From positions 1 through 42,254 of the forward strand of contig JAFAAL010000025.1 of NCBI GenBank assembly GCA_023426575.1: 42,254 bases of DNA, given 5' to 3'. Below, in pieces: positions 7,423 through 16,483 of this stretch. The translations under genes and the position numbers were made by a program. Position 1 is the first letter of the stretch. Each line of letters starts with the position of its first letter. Source of the stretch: Bacillota bacterium (GTDB lineage: Bacteria > Bacillota > Clostridia > Saccharofermentanales > DTU023). The notes under the pieces were generated by a model, which made no database searches, was not told where the DNA came from, and saw only the letters and a program-made list of their open reading frames with translations.

Positions 7423-8727
7423 ATGAAGAAATTTCTAATTTGGACGATCCTGCTCGCTTTTTGTCTAGGACTTGCTGGCTGCACAGCTCCCGTGGAGCAG
7501 CGGGAGGTCGCACTCGAGGAGGGCGCAGAGGCCACGACGACTGCTACTGAGGCGCTCACGACGGAGCCCGAAGAGTCTCAGAGAAAAGAGTCAGAGAGCC
7601 CAGCTCCCACAGAGAAGAAGGCGCGTTCCGAGAAGTCTGAACCCGCCCCGATCCCCGAGCCCATCTATGGCGCAGATGACTATGAGATCAGCGCTGAGCT
7701 CAAGCATAGTGCTCACGAAGACTTAAAATATGCGACGGAATTTACGCTCGACTATTATGAGGGCGGCTACACGCTGCTCGTCACTAAGGGCGTCTACCGC
7801 TATCTCATCGTGCCCGGCGATCTCACAGTCCCGACAGATCTGCCAGAGGACATCGCAGTGGTCCGCACGAGAGAGCAGAGAGCCTTCCTCACGGCTACAG
7901 GGATGATGGACATGTTTATCCGCACGGGGACTCTAGACCATATCGCCTTCAGCTCTTGGGAAGCGGAGAAGTGGCAGCTGTCCGCAGCCCGCGAGGCCAT
8001 GGAGGAGGGGAAGATCGTCTATGCCGGCAAGCACAGCGCCCCCGACTATGAACTCCTCCTCGCCGAGCACTGCCAGCTCGCCGTCTGCAATTCCAATATC
8101 TACCGCAATCCAGAAGTCTATGAGCGTCTCGAGGCTCTCGGCATTCCGGTCTTCATCGAGTTTTCAAGTTACGAGAGCGAGCCTCTGGGTCGGGCCGAAT
8201 GGGTCCTCGCCATCGGGGCACTGACGGGAGAGATGGAGGCTGCGCGTGAGGCTTTTGCCGAGGCGGAGTCCAAATTCCAAGGGGAGCCAGCTCCTAAGAC
8301 GGATCTTAAGATCGCCTTCTTCCATATCTCTAGTGATGGCAGCGTCAATGTGCGAAAAGCCTCAGACGAGATGGCCAAGCTGATTGCGCTGGCGGGCGGC
8401 AAGTATCTCTTCGATGATCTCGGCGATCCGAGCGATACGGAGAAGACGATGACGAGTATTCAGATGGAGGAGTTTTATGCGAGGGCTGAGGAGGCCGATA
8501 TCCTGATCTATAATGCGGCCATCGTCGGTGAGCTCGCCTCCCTCGAGGAATTTTTAGCCCTCAGTCCGCATCTCAGAGATTTGCCAGCGGTTCAGGCGGG
8601 TCAGGTCTACTCTACGCGTAAGCTCCTCTATCAGGAGTCGCTCGGGGTCGGGGAGCTCTTTCAAGAATTAAAAGCGCTCATTGCGGGCGAGACGGAAGGT
8701 TTCCGCTATCTCTATCAGCTGCGATGA
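7423..8727 (+). CDS. ABC importer substrate-binding lipoprotein, BtuF-like
   Basis: A 434-residue lipoprotein. The signal peptide ends in a lipobox, LAGC, with the lipidated cysteine at residue 20. Residues about 21-85 are a low-complexity Glu/Thr/Ser/Pro linker; the rest is a two-lobe periplasmic-binding (PF01497-like) domain. The start at 7423 has GGAGGAG; a start four codons earlier would put charge before the signal. The permease and ATPase follow with overlaps. Location inside a B12-riboswitch operon argues for a corrinoid (cobinamide/cobalamin) ligand, but haem or an iron chelate cannot be excluded from sequence. Confidence 0.82.
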   Translation: MKKFLIWTILLAFCLGLAGCTAPVEQREVALEEGAEATTTATEALTTEPEESQRKESESPAPTEKKARSEKSEPAPIPEPIYGADDYEISAELKHSAHEDLKYATEFTLDYYEGGYTLLVTKGVYRYLIVPGDLTVPTDLPEDIAVVRTREQRAFLTATGMMDMFIRTGTLDHIAFSSWEAEKWQLSAAREAMEEGKIVYAGKHSAPDYELLLAEHCQLAVCNSNIYRNPEVYERLEALGIPVFIEFSSYESEPLGRAEWVLAIGALTGEMEAAREAFAEAESKFQGEPAPKTDLKIAFFHISSDGSVNVRKASDEMAKLIALAGGKYLFDDLGDPSDTEKTMTSIQMEEFYARAEEADILIYNAAIVGELASLEEFLALSPHLRDLPAVQAGQVYSTRKLLYQESLGVGELFQELKALIAGETEGFRYLYQLR

Positions 8728-9743
8728 GAAAACTGCGCTACGGATTGATCTTTCTCCTCTTGGGACTCGTCGTCCTCCTCCTGATCCTCTTGAATATCGG
8801 GGCGGGGACGGTCTCCGTGTCGCCCTCTGAGATCATTCGCGTTCTCGAGGGGGAGGGGACGTCACTCGCCCATAAGATCGTCGTAGAGATGCGGACGCCG
8901 CGGGCGCTCGGGGCTGCGCTGATCGGGGCGGCGCTCGGGCTCTCAGGCTATCTCCTGCAGACCTTTTTCCAAAATCCCATTGCAGGTCCCTTTATCCTCG
9001 GGATTTCCTCTGGCGCGCGCCTCGCGGTCGCGGCCGTCATGATCATCACGCTCCGGCAGCTGCCGCGGCTTAATTCCTTGACCTTGGTCGTGGCCGCCTT
9101 TGTCGGGGCGCTCCTGGCGATGCTGATCGTCCTCGCGCTGGCGAGCTTTGTCAGTCAGATGTCGATTCTCATCGTCTGTGGCGTCATGATCGGCTACATC
9201 TGCTCGGCGATCACCGAGCTCCTCATCACTTTTGCCGACGATCAAAATATTGTGAAGCTGCACAATTGGGGGCGGGGGAGCTTTGCCTCGCTCACTTGGG
9301 ACAATGTCATCGTCCTGGCTGAGATCGTCCTGCCCTGCGCAGTCCTCACGATGCTGCTGGCCAAGTCGATGGCGGCCTATGCGCTCGGCGAGGCCTATGC
9401 CCTTAACCTCGGGCTGCGGCTTCGGCTCTTTCGACTCAGCTTGATCCTGCTGGCCAGTCTCCTGGCGGCGGCTGTGGCGGCCTTTGCCGGGCCCATCTCC
9501 TTTGTCGGGATTGCCGTGCCGCATCTGGTCAAGCAGCTCTTTAGGACGAGTCGCCCGCTCGTCATCATTCCCGGCGTCATGCTCGGTGGGGCGATCTTCT
9601 GTCTCTTCTGCGATCTGCCAGCAAGACTCCTCTTTGCGCCGACAGAGCTCGGGATCAGCACGGTGACCGCTGTCTTTGGCGCACCGATCGTCCTCTACAT
9701 CATGCTCAGTCGGCGCCGTCGCAAGGGGGAATACCATGTCTGA
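8724..9743 (+). CDS. ABC importer permease, BtuC/FecCD family
   Basis: A 339-residue FecCD-type permease with roughly nine to ten membrane helices. Family segments include VEMRTPRALGAALIGAALGLSG (about 53-74), FFQNPIAGPFILGISSGA (about 82-99), and near the end ISFVGIAVPHLVKQLF with the L-loop contacting the ATPase. It begins in an ATGA overlap with the preceding lipoprotein gene. It would form the membrane channel of the corrinoid importer. Confidence 0.88.
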   Translation: MRKLRYGLIFLLLGLVVLLLILLNIGAGTVSVSPSEIIRVLEGEGTSLAHKIVVEMRTPRALGAALIGAALGLSGYLLQTFFQNPIAGPFILGISSGARLAVAAVMIITLRQLPRLNSLTLVVAAFVGALLAMLIVLALASFVSQMSILIVCGVMIGYICSAITELLITFADDQNIVKLHNWGRGSFASLTWDNVIVLAEIVLPCAVLTMLLAKSMAAYALGEAYALNLGLRLRLFRLSLILLASLLAAAVAAFAGPISFVGIAVPHLVKQLFRTSRPLVIIPGVMLGGAIFCLFCDLPARLLFAPTELGISTVTAVFGAPIVLYIMLSRRRRKGEYHV

Positions 9744-10866
9744 TTTTCACTTCGTCTGTGAACATCTGACGGTCGGCTATGCGGGGGAGCCCCTGATCTC
9801 AGAGATCAATTTTCATCTGCCACGGGGCTCTATCCTCTGCCTGATCGGTCCCAATGGCGCGGGCAAGACGACCATCCTGCGCAGCCTGATCCGCCAGCTG
9901 CCGCCCTTGACTGGGACGGCCTATCTCAATGGCCGCGATCTCTACGCCATTCCGCCTCGCGAACTGGCGAGGGAGCTCTCGCTCGTCCTGACCCAGCCCG
10001 TGCAGACGGAGTTGATGAACTGCTTTGAGGTCGTTGCCACGGGGCGACACCCCTATACGGGCCGCTTTGGCCAATTGAGTCAGAAGGATCGCGAAAAGGT
10101 CATTGCCAGTCTTCGGGAAGTTGACATTGTCGAGCTTGCGGGTCGTGATTTTCGCCACTGTAGTGATGGCGAGAAGCAGCGGGTCATGCTGGCCCGGGCC
10201 CTCTGTCAAGAGGCCTCCGTCATGATCCTCGATGAGCCGACCTCGCATCTCGACGTCCGCTATAAATTAGAATTTTTAACGACCCTGCAAAAGCTCTCGC
10301 GCCAGGGCATCACGGTCATCATGTCCCTGCATGAGCTCGACTTTGCCATGCGCGTGGCCGATCTCATCGCCTCTGTCAAGGGGGATAAGATTGATAGAAT
10401 CGGGCCGCCGGCAGAGATCTTTCAGGGGCGCTATCCAGCGGAACTCTATGAGCTGAGGAGCGGTCAGATCCTGAGCTCGGAGGCGAGTCCAGAACTCCCT
10501 CGGCCCGAGGGTCCGCCCCGTCACTTCGTGCTCGCAGGAGCGGGCGAGGCGACGGTCGTCATGCGCGCGCTGCAGAGGGCAGAGCGGCCCTTTGCCTGCG
10601 GCTTCCTGCAGACGCACGAAGCAGACTACGCAACGGCGAGAGCTCTGGCGCAGGAGACGATTGCGACGCAGCCCTATGACTGTCCTGGCGAGATTGAGTG
10701 CCAGGCGGCACTCGGCCTCCTCGAGGAGGTTGAGACCATCGTCTTGACGCAGCCAGTCGAAAAGTTACAGACGCTTGGCGACGCTTGGCTCAAAGTGATA
10801 GAGGCGGGGCGAGCTCGAGGCAAGGCTTTTGCCACGCGGGAGGATATTTTGCGCTATGGCCTTTGA
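9736..10866 (+). CDS. ABC importer ATPase, BtuD-like, with C-terminal extension
   Basis: 376 residues. The first ~255 are a FecE/BtuD-type ABC ATPase: Walker A GPNGAGKT (38-45), a CSDGEKQR signature, Walker B VMILDEPTSHLD. The last ~115 residues are extra relative to BtuD; they begin at about FVLAGAGEATVVMRALQRAE and contain GFLQTHEADYATARALAQE and a VETIVLTQP strand, which suggests a small alpha/beta domain, perhaps regulatory. The start at 9736 follows AAGGGGGA and overlaps the permease gene by 8 bases; the longer upstream reading has no homology. It overlaps cbiD by 11 bases. Confidence 0.86.
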   Translation: MSDFHFVCEHLTVGYAGEPLISEINFHLPRGSILCLIGPNGAGKTTILRSLIRQLPPLTGTAYLNGRDLYAIPPRELARELSLVLTQPVQTELMNCFEVVATGRHPYTGRFGQLSQKDREKVIASLREVDIVELAGRDFRHCSDGEKQRVMLARALCQEASVMILDEPTSHLDVRYKLEFLTTLQKLSRQGITVIMSLHELDFAMRVADLIASVKGDKIDRIGPPAEIFQGRYPAELYELRSGQILSSEASPELPRPEGPPRHFVLAGAGEATVVMRALQRAERPFACGFLQTHEADYATARALAQETIATQPYDCPGEIECQAALGLLEEVETIVLTQPVEKLQTLGDAWLKVIEAGRARGKAFATREDILRYGL

Positions 10867-11989
10867 ACATTATCTGACGAGCGGGCAGAAGCGACTGCGC
10901 ATGGGCTATACCACGGGTACCTCTGCGGCGCTCGCGGCCATGGCCGCGACGGAGATGATCTTTACTCGTGAGCAGCCTGAGACAGTCAGCCTGATGACGC
11001 CCAAGGGGCTGACGGTGGATGTCGTGCCGCATTCGGCGACGCGCCTCTCGGATCACGAGGCCCGCTGCGGCGTGATCAAGGATGCGGGCGATGATCCCGA
11101 TGTCACGGATGGGCTCGAGATCCTTGCGACGGTGAGGCTCATCGCTGAGCCTGACTATATTTTCAGAGCGGGGCCGGGGGTCGGGACAGTGACTTTGCCA
11201 GGGCTCGATCAGGCGCCGGGCGAAGCGGCGATCAATACGGTCCCGCGGCAGATGATCCAGGCCGCTGTGAGCGCGGTCTGTGATCGCTATGGGCACGCGG
11301 GGGGTGCTGAGATTGAGATCAGTATCCCGGGAGGCGAGGAGATTGCCAAGAAGACTTTTAATCCACAGCTCGGCATCACGGGGGGACTATCGATTCTCGG
11401 GACCTCGGGGATTGTCGAGCCGATGAGCGAGCAGGCCCTGATCGACACGATTGAGCTCGAGCTGCGGCGGGCGCGTGCGGATGGTCATCGGAAAGTGATT
11501 TTGACGCCTGGCAATTACGGCAGTGACTTCATCGAACTCAAGAAGCTCAATCGCTCGGGACTTCCCCAGGTGAAAATTTCAAATTTCTTTGGCAATGCGC
11601 TCGATTTGGCGGCAGTCCACGGCTTCGAGGAGGTCTATCTCGTCAGCCATATCGGCAAGATCATCAAGCTTGCGGCGGGCATCATGAACACCCATTCCAA
11701 GATGGCGGATGGCCGGCGCGAAGTCTTCTGCACGCATGCGGCTCTGGCGGGTGCTAAGAGAGAGCTCATTCAGGAGCTCTTTACGGCGGCAACGACGGAT
11801 GCCTGCCTCGATCTTTTGGAGAGCGCAGGGCTCAAGCAAGAGCTCATGCAGACGGTGGGCGAGGCCATCGACTTGCAGCTGAGACGGCGGGCGGCCGAGC
11901 ACTATGAAGTGGCTGCCATCATCTTCTCCAATGTCCACGGCGTGCTCTATCTCAGTCCTCAATTAAAAGAGGGAGGCTTATTGATATGA
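10856..11989 (+). CDS. cbiD: Cobalt-precorrin-5B C1-methyltransferase CbiD
   Basis: A 377-residue protein that methylates C1 of cobalt-precorrin-5B. The family's opening motif LRMGYTTGTSAALAAMAA is at about 14-31; further diagnostic blocks are PGxGTVTLPGL (about 102-112), NPQLGITGGLSILGTSGIVEPMS (about 168-190) and LVSHIGKIIKLAAGIMNTHSKMADGR. The start at 10856 has GGGAGGA upstream inside the ATPase gene, which it overlaps by 11 bases. It ends in an ATGA overlap with cbiF. Confidence 0.95.
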   Translation: MAFEHYLTSGQKRLRMGYTTGTSAALAAMAATEMIFTREQPETVSLMTPKGLTVDVVPHSATRLSDHEARCGVIKDAGDDPDVTDGLEILATVRLIAEPDYIFRAGPGVGTVTLPGLDQAPGEAAINTVPRQMIQAAVSAVCDRYGHAGGAEIEISIPGGEEIAKKTFNPQLGITGGLSILGTSGIVEPMSEQALIDTIELELRRARADGHRKVILTPGNYGSDFIELKKLNRSGLPQVKISNFFGNALDLAAVHGFEEVYLVSHIGKIIKLAAGIMNTHSKMADGRREVFCTHAALAGAKRELIQELFTAATTDACLDLLESAGLKQELMQTVGEAIDLQLRRRAAEHYEVAAIIFSNVHGVLYLSPQLKEGGLLI

Positions 11990-12771
11990 TTCATTTTGTC
12001 GGTGCAGGTCCCGGTGCGACGGACCTGATCACACTCCGCGGGGCGCGCCTGATCGAGGCGGCGGATTGCATCATCTATGCTGGGAGCCTGGTCAATCCTG
12101 AGCTCCTGGCGATGGCGAGGCCGGATTGTGCGATCTACAACAGTGCAAAACTCCATCTCGATGAGGTCATAGCCCTCTTTGAGAAATATACAGCTGCAGG
12201 TCAGACAATCGTGCGCCTGCACACGGGAGACCCCTCGCTCTACGGGGCGATCCGCGAACAGCTCGATGCCTTAAAAGAACGCGGCATCCCCTACGACCTC
12301 TGTCCGGGGGTCTCAAGTTTTGCGGCGGCAGCAGCTGCCTGCGAGGCCGAATTTACTCTCCCTGGCATCAGCCAGAGCCTGATCATTTCCCGGCAGGCGG
12401 GGCGCACCCCCGTGCCCGCAAGAGAGAGCCTGCAGTCGCTCGCTACGCACAGGGCCTCGATGGCGATCTTTCTGTCCGCAGGACTGACGGCCGAGGTGCA
12501 GGCGGAGCTTCTGGCCGGGGGCTATCCGCCAGAGACACCCGTGGCCATCGTCTATAAGGCATCCTGGCCGGAGGAGCGGGTGCTTCGCTGCAGCTTGAGC
12601 GAATTAAATGCTAAAACTCAAGAGGCAGAGATCCGCAAGACGGCGATGATTCTCGTCGGTGACTTTTTAAACGAGGATCGCGAGATCTACGAGCTGAGTA
12701 AGCTCTACGATCCAGAGTTTACGACGGAGTATCGAGAGGGAAGAGGCGAGGGTGAGAAAGATGCAAAGTGA
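11986..12771 (+). CDS. cbiF: Cobalt-precorrin-4 C11-methyltransferase CbiF
   Basis: A 261-residue SAM-dependent tetrapyrrole methylase. GAGPGA is at 6-11, YAGSLVNPELL at 31-41 (a CbiF/CobM marker), and HTGDPSLYGA at 79-88. The length and C-terminal block (VYKASWPEER) fit CbiF rather than CbiL or CbiH. The ATG overlaps the cbiD stop by four bases. Confidence 0.95.
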   Translation: MIHFVGAGPGATDLITLRGARLIEAADCIIYAGSLVNPELLAMARPDCAIYNSAKLHLDEVIALFEKYTAAGQTIVRLHTGDPSLYGAIREQLDALKERGIPYDLCPGVSSFAAAAAACEAEFTLPGISQSLIISRQAGRTPVPARESLQSLATHRASMAIFLSAGLTAEVQAELLAGGYPPETPVAIVYKASWPEERVLRCSLSELNAKTQEAEIRKTAMILVGDFLNEDREIYELSKLYDPEFTTEYREGRGEGEKDAK

Positions 12772-13774
12772 GCGACAGACCGAGATCCTCAGCTTTACAG
12801 AGTCCGGGGCAAAGCTTGCTGAGAAGCTGGCCCAGCACTTTCAGGGGCGAGCCCAGCGCTGTCCAAGAGATATTGAACTCAAAACGTGGACGGAGGGGGC
12901 TTTTGCCTCGGCGACCTGCCTGATCTTTATCGGGGCGACGGGCATTGCCGTACGGGCCATCGCGCCCTATCTTAAATCAAAGAGCGAAGATCCGGCGGTG
13001 CTCGTCATCGACAACGCGGGCCGCTACGTCATCTCGCTCTGCTCGGGACATCTTGGCGGGGCCAATGCGCTGGCCCAAAAGATTGCCAAATTTCTGAACG
13101 CTCAGGCGATTGTGACGACGGCGAGCGATCAGGAGGGGATCTTCCCCGTCGATGAGTGGGCACGAGTCCAGGGCCTCAAGCTCAGAAATCCCGAGAAGAT
13201 CAAGCACGTGACAAGTCAGCTTCTGGCTGGAGAGACTGTCAATTTCCACAGTGCGCTGAAGATCTCGGGCAATGCCCCGCCAGGCCTGCGCAGTTGTATT
13301 CAAGAAGCGGCTGACTTTGTCATCGACTATCGCAATTATCTCCCGCCCCTCGCGGCGGAGAGTCTCCAACTGGTGCCGCCGAACCTCTATCTCGGCATCG
13401 GCTGTCGCAGGGGCACGGAGGCACAGGCGATTGAGGCGGCCTTTGCCGAGGTCAATATCGCGCCCGAGGCGATTCTCGGCATCGGAAGCATTGAGCTCAA
13501 GGCCGATGAGCTCGGCCTCCTGCAATTTGCCGAGGCGCATGGCTGGGAGACAAAATTCTTTTCGGCTGAGGAACTGGCCGCGCAGCCTGGCGAATTCTCG
13601 GAATCCCCCTTTGTCCGCTTGACGACAGGTGTCGGTAATGTCTGTGAGCGCTCGGCCGTGGCGCTCGCGGGCGGCGGCAAGCTGATGATTCAGCGCACGG
13701 TCAAAAACGGAGTGACGCTCGCCCTCGCGCGACGCAAGATGAATTTAGATTGGCGGTGGCAAGATGAAGAATAA
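12761..13774 (+). CDS. cbiG: Cobalt-precorrin-5A hydrolase CbiG
   Basis: A 337-residue protein that opens the delta-lactone of cobalt-precorrin-5A, releasing acetaldehyde. GATGIAVRAIAPYL (58-71) and ISLCSGHLGGANALA (91-105) mark the N-terminal domain, and LGIGCRRGT followed by an EAILGIGSIELKADE block marks the C-terminal CbiG domain. The ATG at 12761 with GAGGG upstream is preferred; a GTG three codons earlier (12752) is possible. It overlaps cbiF by 11 bases and cbiH by 11. Confidence 0.93.
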   Translation: MQSERQTEILSFTESGAKLAEKLAQHFQGRAQRCPRDIELKTWTEGAFASATCLIFIGATGIAVRAIAPYLKSKSEDPAVLVIDNAGRYVISLCSGHLGGANALAQKIAKFLNAQAIVTTASDQEGIFPVDEWARVQGLKLRNPEKIKHVTSQLLAGETVNFHSALKISGNAPPGLRSCIQEAADFVIDYRNYLPPLAAESLQLVPPNLYLGIGCRRGTEAQAIEAAFAEVNIAPEAILGIGSIELKADELGLLQFAEAHGWETKFFSAEELAAQPGEFSESPFVRLTTGVGNVCERSAVALAGGGKLMIQRTVKNGVTLALARRKMNLDWRWQDEE

Positions 13775-14507
13775 AGGCAAGCTCTGGGTCCTCGGCATGG
13801 GCCCTGGACGCCGTGAGGAAATGACCCTAGAAGCTCTGGCGGTGCTCGAGCGGGTGGAGATCATCTGTGGTTATAAAGTTTACAATGAGCTCCTCCGCGA
13901 AGATTTTCCAGAGAAAGAGTATCTCAGCTCGGGCATGCGCCAAGAGCTCCAGCGCGTCGAAATGGCCCTCGAGCGAGCCCAGGCGGGGGCGGAGATCGCC
14001 CTCGTCAGCAGCGGCGATTCGGGCATCTACGGCCTCGCTAGCCTCAGCCTCGAGCTCGCTCCCCGCTATCCGGACGTTGAGATCGAGATCGTGCCGGGCC
14101 TCACAGCCGCCCTCACGGGGGCAGCGCGACTTGGCGCTCCCCTCGGCCACGACAGCTGCCTGATCTCGCTCTCTGACCTCCTGACCCCCTGGGAGCTCAT
14201 CGAAAAGCGCCTCGAGGCCGCCGCCCTCGGCGATTTTGCCATCGTCCTCTACAACCCCGCCTCGAGGAAGCGGCCAGACTATCCGAAACTTGCCACAGAA
14301 ATTCTGCTCAAAGCGGCAAAAGCCCCAGAAACTCCCTGTGCCGCTGTGCGCAATATTGGCAGGGAGGGGGAGGAGAGCTGGTTCTTCAGATTGGCTGAAC
14401 TGCCAGAGCAAGAGCTCGACATGTTCTGCACTGTCTTTATCGGCAACAGCCAGACCCAGATGATCGCAGGTCGCATGGTGACTCCGCGGGGCTACCGCCA
14501 TGCCTGA
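13764..14507 (+). CDS. cbiH: Cobalt-factor III / precorrin-3B C17-methyltransferase CbiH
   Basis: A 247-residue SAM-dependent tetrapyrrole methylase that performs C17 methylation and ring contraction. GMGPGRREEMT is at 11-21, GYKVY at 36-40, SGDSGIYG at 83-90; the VPGLTAALTGAARLGAPLGHD and LYNPASRKR blocks are typical of CbiH/CobJ. It overlaps cbiG and cbiJ by 11 and 8 bases. Confidence 0.95.
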   Translation: MKNKGKLWVLGMGPGRREEMTLEALAVLERVEIICGYKVYNELLREDFPEKEYLSSGMRQELQRVEMALERAQAGAEIALVSSGDSGIYGLASLSLELAPRYPDVEIEIVPGLTAALTGAARLGAPLGHDSCLISLSDLLTPWELIEKRLEAAALGDFAIVLYNPASRKRPDYPKLATEILLKAAKAPETPCAAVRNIGREGEESWFFRLAELPEQELDMFCTVFIGNSQTQMIAGRMVTPRGYRHA

Positions 14508-15249
14508 TTTTCTCCTCTTTGCCGGGACGCAAGATGGGCGAGAGCTCGGCATCGAGCTCCTCGAACGCGGCTATTCCGTCCTCCTCAGTGTGGCGACCGC
14601 CTACGCCATCGCCCTCCAGCCCGAGGATGAAAAGCTCGAGCTCCGCCAGGGCCGCCTGGATCGGGCGGGCATGGAGGCCCTCATTTTAGAAGAGAGGCCC
14701 CGGGCCGTCATCGACGCTACGCATCCCTATGCAGAAATTGTCTCAGCCGAGCTTCAGGCCGCCTGTAAGCATAGCTCGACCCCCTATCTGCGCCTTCTAA
14801 GAGAGCGCAGTCCCTTGCCGGTCGAGGCCCGGATTGTTAGGACTGTGGAGGAAGCGGTCGCAGAGCTCAAGACAATACCAGGCCGCATCTTCCTGAGCAC
14901 AGGCAGCAAGGAGATTGCAAAGTATAGAGAGCTCGGCGTCGAGCGCCTCTACCCCCGCGTCTTGCCCGCTGCCGCAAGCCTCGAGGCCTGCGAGGCGGCT
15001 GGAATTCCCAGATCTCAGATCATTGCCGCGCAGGGGCCCTTCAGCTATGAGGACAATTTGAGACAGATCCGAGAATTTGACATCCGAGTCCTCGTGACCA
15101 AGGATGGAGGTGAGACGGGCGGCTGCCCCGAAAAGTTGGCCGCCGCCAGCGCGACAGGATGTGAGATCGTCGTCATCGCCAGGCCCGAGGAGTCGGGCTA
15201 TAGTGCCCAAGAGATTCTCGCCTGGGCAGAGAAGGAGCCGCCAAGATGA
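14500..15249 (+). CDS. cbiJ: Cobalt-precorrin-6A reductase CbiJ
   Basis: A 249-residue NAD(P)H-dependent reductase of the CbiJ/CobK family. LFAGTQDGRELG is near the start, DATHPYA at 72-78 is the family signature, and VTKDGGETGG near 205-214 matches the conserved C-terminal block (usually VTKxSG...G). No membrane segments. It ends in an ATGA overlap with cbiET. Confidence 0.92.
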   Translation: MPDFLLFAGTQDGRELGIELLERGYSVLLSVATAYAIALQPEDEKLELRQGRLDRAGMEALILEERPRAVIDATHPYAEIVSAELQAACKHSSTPYLRLLRERSPLPVEARIVRTVEEAVAELKTIPGRIFLSTGSKEIAKYRELGVERLYPRVLPAAASLEACEAAGIPRSQIIAAQGPFSYEDNLRQIREFDIRVLVTKDGGETGGCPEKLAAASATGCEIVVIARPEESGYSAQEILAWAEKEPPR

Positions 15250-16475
15250 TTTACATAATCGGACTCGGGACTGGGCAGTGGCCCACGATCGACATGGAAA
15301 AAAGAGAGATTTTAGAGAGTGCTCAGACGATTATTGGCGCGAGCCGCCTGCTCGAGAGCCTACAGCCCCAGATGAGGGAAGATCAGACTCTGATTGCCGC
15401 CATCGCCACTAGCGAGATCATGGCGGCGCTGAAAAAGTCGCTTGCTGCAGGACAGAGCGAGATCGCGATCGTCATGTCAGGCGACAGTCTCTTCTACTCG
15501 GGGGCGACTCCTCTCGTGCCCAAACTTCGTGAGGCGGGCCTCGACTTCAAGCTCCTCCCAGGCATATCCGCCGTCCAGATGCTGGCTGCTCGACTCGAGA
15601 CTCCCTGGCAGGACTGGCGTCTCGTCTCAGCTCATGGCAGGACCCTCGATCCCGTGGCAGAGATTGGCTATGGCCAGCCCGTCTTCTTCCTGACGGGGGG
15701 ACAGTGGACACCAGATCTCCTCTGTGCCGAACTGAATAAAGCAGGCTATGGCTCCTTCTATGCCGCTGTGGGCGAGAATCTCGGCCTAGAAGATGAGCGC
15801 CTGACAGAGGGAACTGTCCAGGAACTGGCTGCAAAGAGCTATGACAGCCTCTCCGTCCTCCTCGTCGCGGCGAGCCAGGGGCAGAGCCTGGTGCGTAAAA
15901 ATCTCCAGCGCCAGGCGTCAGGGCTGCCGGATGGGGCTTTTGTCCGAGGGGATGTCCCGATGACAAAGCAGGAAGTGAGGGCCCTCGTCATGGCCAAGCT
16001 CGCCGTCAAAGAGGGCGAGATTGCCTGGGACGTCGGGGCTGGGACGGGGAGTGTTGCGATTGAAATGGCCCTGCAAGGGGCGACGGTCTTTGCGATCGAG
16101 CGCAAGCCGGAGGCCTGTGCCCTCATCGCTCAGAATGCCAAGCGTCTCAGTGCGCATCGCCTCGAGATTCGTGAGGGTCAGGCGGCTCAGATGATCCTGG
16201 ATTGTCCACGCCCGGACATCGTCTTTATCGGCGGCAGTAGTGGCGAGATGCGGACGGTCATCGAGCGGGCGCTGAGCCTCAATCCGGGGGTGAGACTCTG
16301 TGTGACGGCGATTGCCCTCGAGACGCTGAGCGAAGTTGTGCGTATTCTGGCCGATCTAGAACTCAAGTATGAGCTGACCCAGATGGCCGTCAGCCGGGCG
16401 CGAGAGCTCGGCTCCTACCACCTCCTGATGGCCGAGAACCCAATCTTTATCATCACGCTTAACTGCCGTTATTAG
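15246..16475 (+). CDS. cbiET: Fused cobalt-precorrin-7 methyltransferase/decarboxylase CbiE-CbiT
   Basis: A 409-residue fusion equivalent to CobL. Residues 1 to about 205 are CbiE, a tetrapyrrole methylase (C5 methylation): GLGTG at 6-10, SGDSLFYSG at 78-86. From about 230 to the end is CbiT (C15 methylation and decarboxylation), a class I SAM methyltransferase: PMTKQEVRALVMAKL, then DVGAGTGSVAIEMA starting at D262 and VFIGGSSG. The fused arrangement is common in Bacillota and proteobacteria. It begins in an ATGA overlap with cbiJ and is followed by cbiC after 8 bases. Confidence 0.95.
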   Translation: MIYIIGLGTGQWPTIDMEKREILESAQTIIGASRLLESLQPQMREDQTLIAAIATSEIMAALKKSLAAGQSEIAIVMSGDSLFYSGATPLVPKLREAGLDFKLLPGISAVQMLAARLETPWQDWRLVSAHGRTLDPVAEIGYGQPVFFLTGGQWTPDLLCAELNKAGYGSFYAAVGENLGLEDERLTEGTVQELAAKSYDSLSVLLVAASQGQSLVRKNLQRQASGLPDGAFVRGDVPMTKQEVRALVMAKLAVKEGEIAWDVGAGTGSVAIEMALQGATVFAIERKPEACALIAQNAKRLSAHRLEIREGQAAQMILDCPRPDIVFIGGSSGEMRTVIERALSLNPGVRLCVTAIALETLSEVVRILADLELKYELTQMAVSRARELGSYHLLMAENPIFIITLNCRY

Positions 16476-16483
16476 GGGAGGAA

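Noticed and set aside
6524..7513. Long minus-strand frame opposite cbiK
   Set aside because: It mirrors a gene with clear chelatase motifs; its own product is rich in Arg/Leu/His without recognisable domains, as expected for an antisense shadow in G+C-rich DNA.
8943..9737. Long minus-strand frame opposite the importer permease
   Set aside because: Product is highly charged low-complexity sequence complementary to membrane helices; no ribosome binding site or homology.
15246..16475. CbiE-CbiT fusion as a novelty
   Set aside because: This fusion equals CobL and is common in many bacteria.
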